Shown here: in pieces, positions 8,412 through 16,873 of the stretch
Position numbering within the stretch: position 1 is the first letter of the stretch
How the letters are laid out: each line of letters opens with the position of its first letter
Made by a program: the position numbers and the translations under genes
Notes under the pieces: model-generated
Told to the model about the DNA's origin: nothing
What the model saw: only the letters and a program-made list of their open reading frames with translations
Databases searched by the model: none
From: Saprospiraceae bacterium
GTDB lineage: Bacteria; Bacteroidota; Bacteroidia; Chitinophagales; Saprospiraceae
Length of the DNA stretch: 64,000 nt
Reading direction: 5' to 3'
Assembly: GCA_017985675.1 (NCBI GenBank)
Contig: JAGNXB010000001.1
Coordinates: forward strand, 300,743 to 364,742

Positions 8412-10907
8412 TTAATCTTCAGTTGTCCAATCTGTGAGCTCTTCAGGCAATTCTGTTTCTTCTTCTTTTGTGGCCACCGCAACATCCGCAATACTATCGT
8501 TTTCGTCCAATCGAATAACTTTAACACCTTGGGTGGCACGCCCCATTACTCGAATGTCTGAAACAGCCATTCGAATCATGATGCCTGATCTATTTGTAAT
8601 CATAAGATCATTTTCTTCCCTTACTGTTTTAATCGCCACCAGTAAGCCTGTTTTCTCAGTGATGGCCATTGTTTTCACTCCTTTCCCACCTCTATTTGTT
8701 ATGCGGTAGTCTTCTAATGATGAACGTTTACCATTCCCGTGTTCAGAAATAACTAAAATAGTTGTTTCTGTATCAGCTGGATCAACACAGACCATGCCTA
8801 CCAAGTAATCGGCGTCATTGTCAAGCGTCATTCCCTTAACCCCTGTAGCTGTTCTTCCCATAGGGCGAACCGTCTTTTCAGGGAATCGAATGGCTCGACC
8901 TGTAGAATTAGCCAGGATAATTTCATTAGAGCCATTTGTTAAACGTACTTCCAACAATTGGTCATCATCTGTAATATGTATAGCATGGATGCCGGTTACC
9001 CTCGGCCGACTGAAGGCTTCAACCAAAGTTTTCTTTACAATGGCTTTTTTGGTACAGAATATCAGATAATGACTGCTAAGAAATTCAGTATCATTCAGAT
9101 CTTTTATCGGAATAAACGCTTTGATTTTTTCTTCTTTTGGTAAAGCAAGCAAATTCTGAATTACCCTGCCAGCTCCCGCTTTGGAAGCTTCTGGTATTTC
9201 GTATACACGCAACCAGTGACATCGACCGCTTTCAGTAAACAGCAACAAGAAGTTGTGATTACTTGCAACGAACATCGTTTCTACAAAATCTTCATCACGG
9301 GTTTTAGTACCTCTTGAACCTCGGCCTCCTCTACCCTGAGATTTAAACTCTTCTACTTTCGTCCGTTTGATATACCCTAGATGGCTGATCGTAACGACAA
9401 CATCTTCATCCGCAATGAGATCCTCCATAGTGATCTCACCTTCAGCAAAAGTTATTTCAGTTCTACGCTCATCACCGTATTTATCCCTGAGCTCTGCCGT
9501 CTCATCTTTAATAATGCCTTTTTGGAGTTCTTCACTTGCTAAAACTGATTTGTAATAATCTATTTTTTGTAGCAGCTCTTGATACTCTTCTTTGATTTTA
9601 TCTCTTTCAAGACCTGTGAGCCGCTGGAGGCGCATTTCCAGAATGGCTTTAGCCTGGATATCGCTCAGACCAAATGTGGCGATTAGGCCTTCTTTGGCAA
9701 TATCCGGAGTTGCAGACGATCTGATCAGCGCTATGACTTCATCAAGATGGTCAAGTGCAATAAGTAAACCCTCAAGGATATGTGCCCTTTCTTCTGCTTT
9801 ACGCAGGTCATACTTTGTACGGCGTACAATGACCTCCATTCGGAATTTTACAAATTCTCGAATGAGGTCCATCAGATTGAGCGTCTTAGGCTTACCCCCT
9901 ACTAAACATACATTATTAACCGAAAAATAGGATTGTAGTGGAGTGTATTTGTACAATTTGCTTAACACGACACTAGCCATTGCATCGCGTTTAATCTCGA
10001 CTACAATACGCATACCAGTGCGATCCGATTCATCACGAACGTCACTGATCCCTTCGATTTTCTTTTCATTGACAAGTTCGGCAATCTTGATCACCAGACT
10101 GGCTTTGTTTAACTGATAGGGTATCTCGGTAATAATGATTGTTTCTTTCCCGTTCTGGGTAGATTCAATTTCAGCTTTACCCCTTACCGTTATACGCCCC
10201 CTACCCGTTTCGAAAGCTTCTCTTACACCCTCATAACCAATGATTATACCACCAGTTGGGAAATCCGGTGCTTTGACATAGTTCATCAAGTCGGCAACTT
10301 GAGCTTCAGGATTATCCACAAAATGAATAACCGCATCACAGATTTCTCGAAGGTTATGAGGCAACATATTTGTTGCCATCCCTACTGCTATACCAGATGC
10401 ACCATTGACCAATAAGTTAGGCAGCCTAGTTGGCAGTACAGTTGGCTCTTCAAGGGAGTCATCAAAGTTTAGCGCGAAGTCAACCGTTTCTTTATCGATA
10501 TCTGCAAGAATCTCTTCGCTGATCTTAGCCATCCGAGCTTCTGTATATCGCATAGCTGCCGGGCTGTCTCCATCTACCGAACCAAAGTTACCCTGGCCAT
10601 CAACTAGAGGATACCTTAACGACCATTCCTGAGCCATACGTACCATCGTGTCATAAACAGAGGAGTCACCATGTGGATGATACTTACCGAGTACTTCACC
10701 GACTATACGTGCAGATTTTTTGTGTGCCTTATTAAACGAAAGCCCTAACTCGGACATTCCATATAAAACGCGACGATGTACTGGTTTTAAACCATCACGT
10801 ACATCAGGAAGGGCTCTGGAAACGATGACCGACATCGAATAATCGATGTAGGCACTTTTCATTTCATCCTCTAGGTTTATAGGTACAATCCGTGATCCGG
10901 AACTCAT
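8412..10907 (-). CDS. gyrA: DNA gyrase subunit A
   Basis: The DNA-breaking subunit of gyrase (831 aa), which with GyrB introduces negative supercoils. Catalytic Tyr121 lies in [10 protein letters not shown]. The quinolone-resistance region reads [10 protein letters not shown]: Ser82 and Asp86 match the susceptible-type residues at E. coli positions 83 and 87. The C-terminal beta-pinwheel carries a GyrA box QGRGGRG near residue 524, which distinguishes it from ParC; the first arginine of the usual QRRGGRG is Gly here. The protein ends in a short acidic tail. A well-formed Bacteroidota promoter (TTTG, 18-base spacer, TATCTTTG) lies 24 bp before the ATG. It is divergent from ubiE. Confidence 0.98.
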   Translation of the reverse strand: MSSGSRIVPINLEDEMKSAYIDYSMSVIVSRALPDVRDGLKPVHRRVLYGMSELGLSFNKAHKKSARIVGEVLGKYHPHGDSSVYDTMVRMAQEWSLRYPLVDGQGNFGSVDGDSPAAMRYTEARMAKISEEILADIDKETVDFALNFDDSLEEPTVLPTRLPNLLVNGASGIAVGMATNMLPHNLREICDAVIHFVDNPEAQVADLMNYVKAPDFPTGGIIIGYEGVREAFETGRGRITVRGKAEIESTQNGKETIIITEIPYQLNKASLVIKIAELVNEKKIEGISDVRDESDRTGMRIVVEIKRDAMASVVLSKLYKYTPLQSYFSVNNVCLVGGKPKTLNLMDLIREFVKFRMEVIVRRTKYDLRKAEERAHILEGLLIALDHLDEVIALIRSSATPDIAKEGLIATFGLSDIQAKAILEMRLQRLTGLERDKIKEEYQELLQKIDYYKSVLASEELQKGIIKDETAELRDKYGDERRTEITFAEGEITMEDLIADEDVVVTISHLGYIKRTKVEEFKSQGRGGRGSRGTKTRDEDFVETMFVASNHNFLLLFTESGRCHWLRVYEIPEASKAGAGRVIQNLLALPKEEKIKAFIPIKDLNDTEFLSSHYLIFCTKKAIVKKTLVEAFSRPRVTGIHAIHITDDDQLLEVRLTNGSNEIILANSTGRAIRFPEKTVRPMGRTATGVKGMTLDNDADYLVGMVCVDPADTETTILVISEHGNGKRSSLEDYRITNRGGKGVKTMAITEKTGLLVAIKTVREENDLMITNRSGIMIRMAVSDIRVMGRATQGVKVIRLDENDSIADVAVATKEEETELPEELTDWTTED

Positions 10908-10930
10908 GTGTTGGCATTAATTTGAAACCG

Positions 10931-10960
10931 CAAAGATAGCAAATTACCCTCCTTCCCAAA
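10931..10960 (-). promoter_or_regulatory. gyrA promoter (Bacteroidota-type sigma box)
   Basis: On the reverse strand, TTTG (10957-10960) is followed after 18 bases by TATCTTTG (10931-10938). This fits the Bacteroidota consensus TTTG-N19ish-TAnnTTTG, and the -7 box ends 23 bases before the gyrA ATG. It is the best-matched promoter in the window. Confidence 0.75.
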
Positions 10961-11016
10961 GGAATAACCTTTTTAACTGATAAGTGTTTGTTAGTTTTTT
11001 TAGAAATTGCACCCTA

Positions 11017-11751
11017 ATGAGAAATTCCACAGTCAAACCCTACCAGGATAAACCAGGTTCCAAAAAGGAACAGGTAACGGCCATGTTCAATCGAATCTCG
11101 GGAAGGTACGATCTGCTGAACAAAATCTTGAGTCTGGGAATAGATCGGTTATGGAGGCGGAAACTTGTTCGTTGGCTATCTGCTAAATCCCCTTCACAAA
11201 TCCTGGACGTAGCAACTGGCACAGCTGATCTTGCCATAGCTATCAGTAAAGCTAACCCTGGAGCCCGCATTCAGGGCTTGGATATTGCACAAGAAATGTT
11301 GGATGTGGGCCAAATCAAGATTGACAAGCTTTCGCTCGATCAGCAAATTACCTTAAAAACAGGTGATGCCGAATCACTCCCCTACCCTGATGCATCGTTT
11401 GACGCAGTATCCGTTGCATTTGGTGTACGTAACTTTGAATCACTTGAGAATGGGCTAGCTGAGATGTACAGAGTACTCCGTCCGGGTGGACAGGTTTGGG
11501 TTTTGGAGTTTTCCCAGCCTCGTGGTTGGTTCAGGCCGATATTTTTGCTCTACTTTAGATACTTACTTCCACTTGTCGGACGTTTAACCAGCAAAGATCA
11601 AAGGGCCTACACTTATTTGTTTGAATCTGTGCAGGCTTTTCCTGAAGGGGAATCTTTCCTAAACTTATTACGTAATACTGGCTTTACCCAGGTTTCCTGG
11701 TCTCCTTTAACATTTGGTACATGTTCGATTTACACCGGAACACATTCCTGA
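11017..11751 (+). CDS. ubiE: Demethylmenaquinone methyltransferase UbiE/MenG
   Basis: A SAM-dependent C-methyltransferase that makes menaquinone from demethylmenaquinone, the last step of menaquinone synthesis. The 244-residue protein has the family's FNRISGRYDLLN near the N-terminus. The SAM-binding motif is LDVATGTADLAI, and the signatures VAFGVRNFE and RVLRPGG follow. The start was taken as the ATG at 11017; a GTG at 10984 adds eleven codons without conserved residues. The gene overlaps porT by 31 bases, and the ubiE-porT order is, to my knowledge, recurrent in Bacteroidota. It is divergent from gyrA across about 110 bp. Confidence 0.95.
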   Translation: MRNSTVKPYQDKPGSKKEQVTAMFNRISGRYDLLNKILSLGIDRLWRRKLVRWLSAKSPSQILDVATGTADLAIAISKANPGARIQGLDIAQEMLDVGQIKIDKLSLDQQITLKTGDAESLPYPDASFDAVSVAFGVRNFESLENGLAEMYRVLRPGGQVWVLEFSQPRGWFRPIFLLYFRYLLPLVGRLTSKDQRAYTYLFESVQAFPEGESFLNLLRNTGFTQVSWSPLTFGTCSIYTGTHS

Positions 11752-12431
11752 TTCTACTTTTAACAGGTTTATTTGTTTCTACACTTTCAGCGCAAAAGGG
11801 GAATTTCAACTACCTTGATTTTGAAAACAAACCATACTACTTTGGTATTGTACTCGCCTATAATAACGCAGACTACCAAATTGCCCAATCCAAAAATTTC
11901 CTTCTAAACGATAGCGTTCGGCTTACTGAATCACTTAAAGGACAAGGATTTAACCTAGGCGGGATCATTAATTTAAAAATAGGCCAATACGTTGACTTTC
12001 GGGTCCAACCTACCCTATCTTTTACGGAAAGGAAAATTCTCTACCGTACACCCGGGGACATTCGCCCTCCTTACACTCGAAGTATTCAGGCAGTCCTATT
12101 TGAAATGCCATTCCATTTGCGGTACAAATCAGAGCCTTACAACGATAAAAGGTTTTTCCTGGTGTCAGGCGTCAAATATGGCATTGATGTGGCTAATGAT
12201 TCCAGATCCAGGGACGCTGCTGAGTTAGTTAAAATTTCACCTTCAGATTTTATGTTTGAGGTTGGCGCAGGACTACAAATCTTCTTTCCTTATTTTATTT
12301 TTTCTCCAGAGATCAAGTATTCACATGGTTTAGGCAACATTCTGGTAACGGACAAAAGTTTGCCTCAGTCAAGTACAATTGATCGATTGGTTTCCCGGTC
12401 ATTTACCATTTCCTTTCACTTTGAAGGTTGA
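11721..12431 (+). CDS. porT: Type IX secretion system protein PorT
   Basis: An outer-membrane barrel protein (236 aa) needed for T9SS function in Porphyromonas and Flavobacterium. It has a signal peptide (hydrophobic residues 8-22, cleavage near LSAQ). The mature N-terminus is FNYLDFENKPYYFGIVLAYN, the typical PorT opening in which a short linker precedes the first strand. The body shows amphipathic strands and ends with FTISFHFEG. It starts inside ubiE, and the adjacency to ubiE supports the PorT assignment over generic barrels. The four sorting-domain proteins encoded elsewhere in this window are plausible cargo of the machine. Its 3' end overlaps acpH on the other strand by 16 bases. Confidence 0.85.
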   Translation: MFDLHRNTFLILLLTGLFVSTLSAQKGNFNYLDFENKPYYFGIVLAYNNADYQIAQSKNFLLNDSVRLTESLKGQGFNLGGIINLKIGQYVDFRVQPTLSFTERKILYRTPGDIRPPYTRSIQAVLFEMPFHLRYKSEPYNDKRFFLVSGVKYGIDVANDSRSRDAAELVKISPSDFMFEVGAGLQIFFPYFIFSPEIKYSHGLGNILVTDKSLPQSSTIDRLVSRSFTISFHFEG

Positions 12432-13057
12432 TCAAGCAGTTTATTATTAAGCAGTGATGGATTAATCCATGTATTTTGCAAAGGATAATTTGCGGAACAA
12501 TTGTTTATGAGCGCAGGAAAAAACAATTTAAAGTCCTCATCCAGATCATCATGGTTGGAGATTAGCTCGGACACACTATTGATCAGCACTTCTGGTTTGG
12601 ATGCCCTCACCGCCATTCGCCTAAAAACATCTCTAATCCCTTCTTCAGACTGGTAAGTACGCAACCATTGGTGTTTTACCATAGACGTTACTTTCCATTG
12701 CAAGGAAACCGGAATATAGTTGACATAGTTTAGTAGAAACGAATAGACGAATTCCTCAAATTCTTCAAAGGAAATTGTAGCGTATAGTGTCCAGTTTTTG
12801 AATACAACCAGATCAAAATAGACATCAATCAATACGGGAGCATATTTACCACTAATGGCCCGAACCCGGCTTTTGCTCTTCAAGACTTGGGGATGGCTAT
12901 CTGTAAATCGGTCAATTTCCTGGTGAAAACGAACGCCATCCATTACCCCTTTTGGCATTTGACTATATTCACGGGGATGGAGCATATCCGCCAGAAAATT
13001 ACCCACTGCCAACTCCTCGTTAGGGCCTGATAAGAGTAGATGGGCTAAAAAGTTCAA
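12416..13057 (-). CDS. acpH: Acyl carrier protein phosphodiesterase (AcpH family)
   Basis: A member of the AcpH/DUF479 family (213 aa), enzymes that remove the 4'-phosphopantetheine group from acyl carrier protein. The N-terminus MNFLAHLLLS and the following GNFLADML match the family start. The metal/catalytic core is seen in VRFHQEIDRFTDSH. The first codon is TTG; no in-frame ATG is nearby, and the family N-terminus begins exactly here, so TTG is accepted. The gene is convergent with porT, overlapping by 16 bases, and its start region abuts the ychF promoter. Some Bacteroidota members have not been tested for activity, so the function is by homology. Confidence 0.85.
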   Translation of the reverse strand: MNFLAHLLLSGPNEELAVGNFLADMLHPREYSQMPKGVMDGVRFHQEIDRFTDSHPQVLKSKSRVRAISGKYAPVLIDVYFDLVVFKNWTLYATISFEEFEEFVYSFLLNYVNYIPVSLQWKVTSMVKHQWLRTYQSEEGIRDVFRRMAVRASKPEVLINSVSELISNHDDLDEDFKLFFPALINNCSANYPLQNTWINPSLLNNKLLDQPSK

Positions 13058-13085
13058 TTGGTCTGTCTTTGGCTGATAAAACGGC

Positions 13086-13093
13086 TATCTTTG
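13086..13093 (+). promoter_or_regulatory. Likely -7 box of ychF
   Basis: TATCTTTG fits the Bacteroidota TAnnTTTG element and ends 27 bases before the ychF ATG at 13121. No -33 TTTG at the ideal spacing is visible; the nearest, at 13068-13071, is only 14 bases upstream. Confidence 0.55.
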
Positions 13094-13120
13094 CGCCTTC
13101 GTTTAAAAATAAAATCCAAG

Positions 13121-14218
13121 ATGGGACTAAAATGCGGAATTGTTGGTTTACCTAACGTTGGAAAATCAACCTTGTTCAATGCACTTACGTCGGCAAAAGC
13201 ACTGGCTGCAAATTACCCTTTTGCGACAAAGGAACCCAACATTGGGGTTATTACGGTCCCAGACCCTAGATTAGATGAATTGGCTCGACTTATTAACCCC
13301 AAAGCAGTCCTTCCCACTACAATAGAAATTCTTGATATAGCAGGTTTGATAAAGGGCGCATCAAAAGGTGAAGGACTTGGGAATCAATTTTTGGCAAATA
13401 TCCGGGAAGTAGATGCCATTATCCATGTTGTCCGGTGTTTCGAAAATGACAATGTGGTTCATGTTGACGGGAATGTTGCGCCAGTAAGAGATAAGGAAAT
13501 TATCGATACCGAGCTCCTGCTGAAAGACATGGAGACGATAGAAAAACGAGTTGATCGGCTCCGGAAACAAGCGAAGAGTGGTAATAAGGAGGATGCCCGA
13601 ATGGTAGAAGTAGCTGATCTTATTTACAAACAACTGGAACAAGGAATTGCTGCGCGTACCATTCCCCTGGACAAGGAAGCGAAGGCTTTGATGGATTCCA
13701 TGTTTTTATTGACGGCAAAACCAGTTTTATATGTTTGTAATGTAGACGAAGGATCTGTTCTTACGGGTAATCAATTTACCAAAGCGTTTGAAGCATCCGT
13801 CGCTGAAGAACAGGCTCAAGTTATACTTATCTCCGCAGCTATTGAGGCGGAGATCATCGAATTAGAGGATATTGAGGAGCGGATAATGTTTCTCTCAGAA
13901 ATGGGTTTAGATGAACCTGGAGTAAATCGTCTCATTCGATCAGCATATGCTTTACTTAACCTAATCACCTATTTTACTGCAGGTGAAAAAGAGGTCAGGG
14001 CATGGACCATTGAAAAAGGGACGCTGGCGCCACAGGCTGCAGGTGTTATCCACTCTGATTTTGAGAAGGGTTTTATTCGTGCGGAAGTTATTAAATATGA
14101 CGATTTCGTCAGACTAGGTTCAGAGCCTGCCGTCAAGGAAGCAGGTAAAATGAGTGTTGAGGGTAAAGAATATTTGGTACACGATGGTGACCTAATGCAT
14201 TTTCGATTCAACGTTTAG
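13121..14218 (+). CDS. ychF: Redox-regulated ATPase YchF (Obg-family)
   Basis: An Obg-related P-loop protein (365 aa) that binds ATP rather than GTP and associates with ribosomes. Walker A GLPNVGKS is at residues 9-16. DIAGLIKGAS is the switch II/G3 region. The usual NKxD is replaced by NVDE, the change that gives YchF its ATP preference. The C-terminal TGS domain is present (ITYFTAGEKEVRAWT and the final HDGDLMHFRFNV). The start at 13121 gives the standard family length and N-terminus MGLKCGIVGLPN; an upstream in-frame start at 13058 would precede the promoter box and is rejected. Confidence 0.97.
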   Translation: MGLKCGIVGLPNVGKSTLFNALTSAKALAANYPFATKEPNIGVITVPDPRLDELARLINPKAVLPTTIEILDIAGLIKGASKGEGLGNQFLANIREVDAIIHVVRCFENDNVVHVDGNVAPVRDKEIIDTELLLKDMETIEKRVDRLRKQAKSGNKEDARMVEVADLIYKQLEQGIAARTIPLDKEAKALMDSMFLLTAKPVLYVCNVDEGSVLTGNQFTKAFEASVAEEQAQVILISAAIEAEIIELEDIEERIMFLSEMGLDEPGVNRLIRSAYALLNLITYFTAGEKEVRAWTIEKGTLAPQAAGVIHSDFEKGFIRAEVIKYDDFVRLGSEPAVKEAGKMSVEGKEYLVHDGDLMHFRFNV

Positions 14219-14371
14219 TCAATCGTGATTTAATATCGATTACTTTTTCAAGTCCCAATTACCGCAAAACAGAACCGTAATTTAGTTTAGTCAAAATTTA
14301 TAAGTCATTGACTGCATTTTATTTATGTAGTTTTATTGAAACGACTTCTGCAAGTACAGCCGAAAGTAATC

Positions 14372-14402
14372 ATGCGTCGTAATGTGGATTGAGTCGACGC
14401 AT
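14372..14402. terminator. Inverted repeat between convergent ychF and pdhB
   Basis: ATGCGTCG (14372-14379) and CGACGCAT (14395-14402) form an 8-bp perfect stem with a 15-base loop, 15 bases after the pdhB stop on the reverse strand. There is no clear T run on either strand, so termination is inferred from position. Confidence 0.4.
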
Positions 14403-14417
14403 AATGTACACTATCCA

Positions 14418-15473
14418 CTATTTCCCCATGTACATGACCTCTCTTACAGCTTTAATTACTTTTTCAGGATTTGGCATAAAGGCATCCACTAGAGTAGAAG
14501 CATATGGTAAGGATGTATCGGCACTATTTACACGAATAATTGGTGCGTCGAGGTAGTCAAAAGCATGACGTTGGACAGCATAGGCTACTTCGGATGAAAT
14601 GGAGGCAAATGGCCAGGATTCATCTACAACAACTAACCTGTTTGTTTTCTTTACTGATTTTATGATCGTTTCGTAATCCATTGGCCTGATGGTTCTCAAG
14701 TCAATCACCTCTACATGGATGCCTTCTTTCTCCAATTCGAAAGCAGCTTGCAAACAGGTCCAGATCATTTTGTTGAAAGTGACAATTGTAACATCTGTTC
14801 CTGATTTGCGAATGGCCGCCTTGCCAATTTCCACCGTGTAATCTTCACCTGCTTCAGGTAATGCTCCTAATGTGGGAATTTCTATGTGCTGGTATTTATA
14901 TAATCGTTCGTTAGCTCCATTTGAGACTAACTCCATGGCGTAAAACACCTCAGATTCCATTACACACACCGGATCGTTATCTCTAATGGCTGTTTTGAGT
15001 AAACCTTTTGCATCAATGGGATCAACACAAGAAATGACTTTCAGACCGGGTGTATTACCCAGCCAACTTTCGAATGTCTGAGAATGTTGTTGGGCAAGTT
15101 GGCCTGCGGCTCCAGAAGGACCACGAAATACTATTGGGCATGCAAAATCACCCGCAGATTGTGAAAGTGTTTTCGCGGCATTATTAACAATCTGGTCAAA
15201 CGCCAATACAGCGAAATTCCAGGTCATAAATTCAATGATGGGCCGAAGACCATTCATTGCAGCTCCAACCCCAATTCCAGCAAATCCAAGTTCGGCAATG
15301 GGCGTATCAATTACCCTTCGTGCACCAAATTCTTCAAGCATTCCTTTACTAACCTTGTAGGCACCGTTATATTCTGCAACCTCCTCACCCATCAGGAATA
15401 CGCTGTCATCGCGACGCATTTCCTCTATCATTGCTTCTCGTAAGGCATCCCGTAGGGAGATCTGAAAACTCAT
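14418..15473 (-). CDS. pdhB: Pyruvate dehydrogenase E1 component beta subunit
   Basis: The beta subunit (351 aa) of the thiamine-diphosphate-dependent E1 of the pyruvate dehydrogenase complex, which with E1-alpha decarboxylates pyruvate and transfers the acetyl group to E2. Family motifs visible are FLMGEEVAEYNGAYKVSKG (glutamate that activates ThDP), DTPIAELGFAGIGVGAAM and PIVFRGPSGAAGQLAQQHSQ. The transketolase C-terminal domain contains VVVDESWPFASISSEV. It matches PdhB better than the branched-chain BkdB because of the IEFMTWNFA segment. No pdhA or pdhC is adjacent, so the complex is encoded at scattered loci, which is common in Bacteroidota. A TATTTTTG box lies 20 bases before the ATG. 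Confidence 0.94.
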   Translation of the reverse strand: MSFQISLRDALREAMIEEMRRDDSVFLMGEEVAEYNGAYKVSKGMLEEFGARRVIDTPIAELGFAGIGVGAAMNGLRPIIEFMTWNFAVLAFDQIVNNAAKTLSQSAGDFACPIVFRGPSGAAGQLAQQHSQTFESWLGNTPGLKVISCVDPIDAKGLLKTAIRDNDPVCVMESEVFYAMELVSNGANERLYKYQHIEIPTLGALPEAGEDYTVEIGKAAIRKSGTDVTIVTFNKMIWTCLQAAFELEKEGIHVEVIDLRTIRPMDYETIIKSVKKTNRLVVVDESWPFASISSEVAYAVQRHAFDYLDAPIIRVNSADTSLPYASTLVDAFMPNPEKVIKAVREVMYMGK

Positions 15474-15492
15474 GTGCTAATCATTTAGTGTG

Positions 15493-15500
15493 CAAAAATA
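15493..15500 (-). promoter_or_regulatory. Likely -7 box of pdhB
   Basis: TATTTTTG on the reverse strand fits TAnnTTTG and lies 20 bases before the pdhB ATG. A TTG about 22 bases further upstream may be the -33 element. Confidence 0.5.
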
Positions 15501-15572
15501 GTCATCTATCTCTTAGTTGACCCCAATTTAATGAACAACTTCTGTACTTGAAATGAAATCATTGTAAAATCA

Positions 15573-15580
15573 TATCTTTG
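15573..15580 (+). promoter_or_regulatory. Likely -7 box of the small lipoprotein/ytxJ/mnmD operon
   Basis: TATCTTTG fits the consensus exactly. A TTG at 15548-15550 lies 22 bases upstream. The box is 57 bases before the ATG of the 53-residue lipoprotein and would drive it with ytxJ and mnmD. Confidence 0.6.
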
Positions 15581-15637
15581 CAGTGCAACATCCGACTTAC
15601 ACTAAACGTTAGGAGATTATCTGTAAATTAACTGTCC

Positions 15638-15799
15638 ATGTTCATGAAAAAGTCATTCAATTCTTTTCGCATTTTTGTTCTTTTGGGCTTGGTCATTCTT
15701 GTATCATCATGCAATCGTGGTGTCGGATGTCCCAACAATTTCAAAATATCCGATGCATTTGAATCGGTTGTGGCAGGAGCGGTCCAACTTTTTCTTTAA
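15638..15799 (+). CDS. Small lipoprotein (53 aa), unrecognised family
   Basis: A short gene starting ATG at 15638 and ending TAA at 15797-15799. It encodes a basic N-terminus (MFMKKS), a hydrophobic core (RIFVLLGLVILVSS) and a lipobox VSSC with the lipidated cysteine at residue 25. The mature part is only about 29 residues, starting CNRGVGCPNNFK. Translation could also begin at the second ATG (15644). A perfect TAnnTTTG box lies upstream, and ytxJ begins 11 bases after its stop, so the three genes through mnmD look like one transcript. I do not recognise the family. The signal peptide, promoter and spacing make it very probably real. Confidence 0.75.
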   Translation: MFMKKSFNSFRIFVLLGLVILVSSCNRGVGCPNNFKISDAFESVVAGAVQLFL

Positions 15800-15809
15800 A
15801 TTCTAGATT

Positions 15810-16154
15810 GTGCAGGTGCCATTAACCACTACAGCACAATACGATTCGTTTTTGGCTGATTCTTTTTTAAATCCTTTGTTGTTATTCAAACACAGCTATC
15901 GTTGCAATTTGAGTAGCCTTGTTTTAGATCGGCTTGACTTTCCACTGCTGCAATCTGTAAACCAGTATTGGATTATCGATGTGAATCAGCATCGCGCCTT
16001 GAGTGATCTGGTATCTCAATCGTTAAACATCCGACACGAATCCCCTCAAGCACTTATCGTATATAAAGGCGAATGTATCTGGGATGAGGATCATTTGGAT
16101 ATCCTTCCTTCTGATATCGCAGAAGTGATGATGCATTATCGTGAAGAAAATTAA
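15810..16154 (+). CDS. ytxJ: YtxJ-type bacillithiol-linked monothiol redoxin
   Basis: A thioredoxin-fold protein of the YtxJ family (114 aa), described as monothiol bacilliredoxins thought to remove bacillithiol from proteins. It shows the family segments LLFKHSYRCNLSS (single active-site cysteine in a CxxS arrangement), WIIDVNQHRALSDLVSQ and IRHESPQALIVYKGECIWD. The start is GTG at 15810, with an alternative GTG at 15816; no ATG is available. It follows the small lipoprotein by 11 bases and overlaps mnmD by 14 bases. Whether this organism makes bacillithiol cannot be seen here, since no bshABC genes are in the window. Confidence 0.85.
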   Translation: MQVPLTTTAQYDSFLADSFLNPLLLFKHSYRCNLSSLVLDRLDFPLLQSVNQYWIIDVNQHRALSDLVSQSLNIRHESPQALIVYKGECIWDEDHLDILPSDIAEVMMHYREEN

Positions 16155-16833
16155 TCATCCAGAATTTCAGTTAAGAGTCACCAATGATTCTTCCCCAACC
16201 CTCTTCAGTACTCGATATCTTTCAGATTACCATTCTAAATATGGTGCTGTGCAGGAATCCATGCACGTTTTTCTAGAAGCAGGGTTACAGTTTGTGTTTA
16301 AAAATACCCAAATAGACCCTCTTGTAATCGTTGAGATGGGTTTTGGAACAGGGCTAAATGCAATGTTATCCATGGTAGAAGCTGAAAAATACCAACGATC
16401 AGTCCAGTATTATGCCATAGAAAAGTATCCAATCTCCAAGGAAGTTGCAGCGCAATTGGAGTACAATGATCATATTCCAAGCGATTTTGCTAAAAAATAC
16501 TTGGAGCTTCATACTTCTCCTTGGTCTCAGCTTTCTCCACTTACTCCTCACTTTCAATTGTTTAAATGGAAGGGCGACCTCTCGGAATACCAGTCCCCGG
16601 AGAAAATTGATCTCATTTATTTCGACGCATTTGGCCCGTCTATCCAACCAGAACTCTGGACTACAGAATCATTAAACGCCTTAATTGAGCATTTAAATCC
16701 TGGTGGCGTTTTTGTCACCTATTCGGCCAAAGGAGCCGTTCGCCGATCTTTGCAATCGTTAGAACTAGTGGTAGAACGGCTTCCCGGACCTCCGGGGAAG
16801 CGTGAAATGCTAAGAGCACAAAAGCCTTATTAA
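16141..16833 (+). CDS. mnmD: tRNA mnm5s2U34 methyltransferase MnmD
   Basis: A SAM-dependent methyltransferase (230 aa) equivalent to the methyltransferase half of MnmC. It converts aminomethyl-2-thiouridine to methylaminomethyl-2-thiouridine at tRNA position 34. The SAM motif is VEMGFGTGLNAML, and the family block DLIYFDAFGPSIQPELW and the later GGVFVTYSAKGAVRRSL are present. The FAD-dependent MnmC1 oxidase half is absent, as usual for stand-alone MnmD. The start is a GTG overlapping ytxJ. Its product is the preferred substrate of MnmH, whose gene opens this window. Confidence 0.92.
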   Translation: MKKINHPEFQLRVTNDSSPTLFSTRYLSDYHSKYGAVQESMHVFLEAGLQFVFKNTQIDPLVIVEMGFGTGLNAMLSMVEAEKYQRSVQYYAIEKYPISKEVAAQLEYNDHIPSDFAKKYLELHTSPWSQLSPLTPHFQLFKWKGDLSEYQSPEKIDLIYFDAFGPSIQPELWTTESLNALIEHLNPGGVFVTYSAKGAVRRSLQSLELVVERLPGPPGKREMLRAQKPY

Positions 16834-16873
16834 AATACAATAAGGAATTACTATCTTTCCGCAAACATCTGAC

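Noticed and set aside
8434..10632. Forward frames antisense to gyrA
   Set aside because: gyrA is unambiguous and the opposing frames are Ser-rich antisense artefacts.
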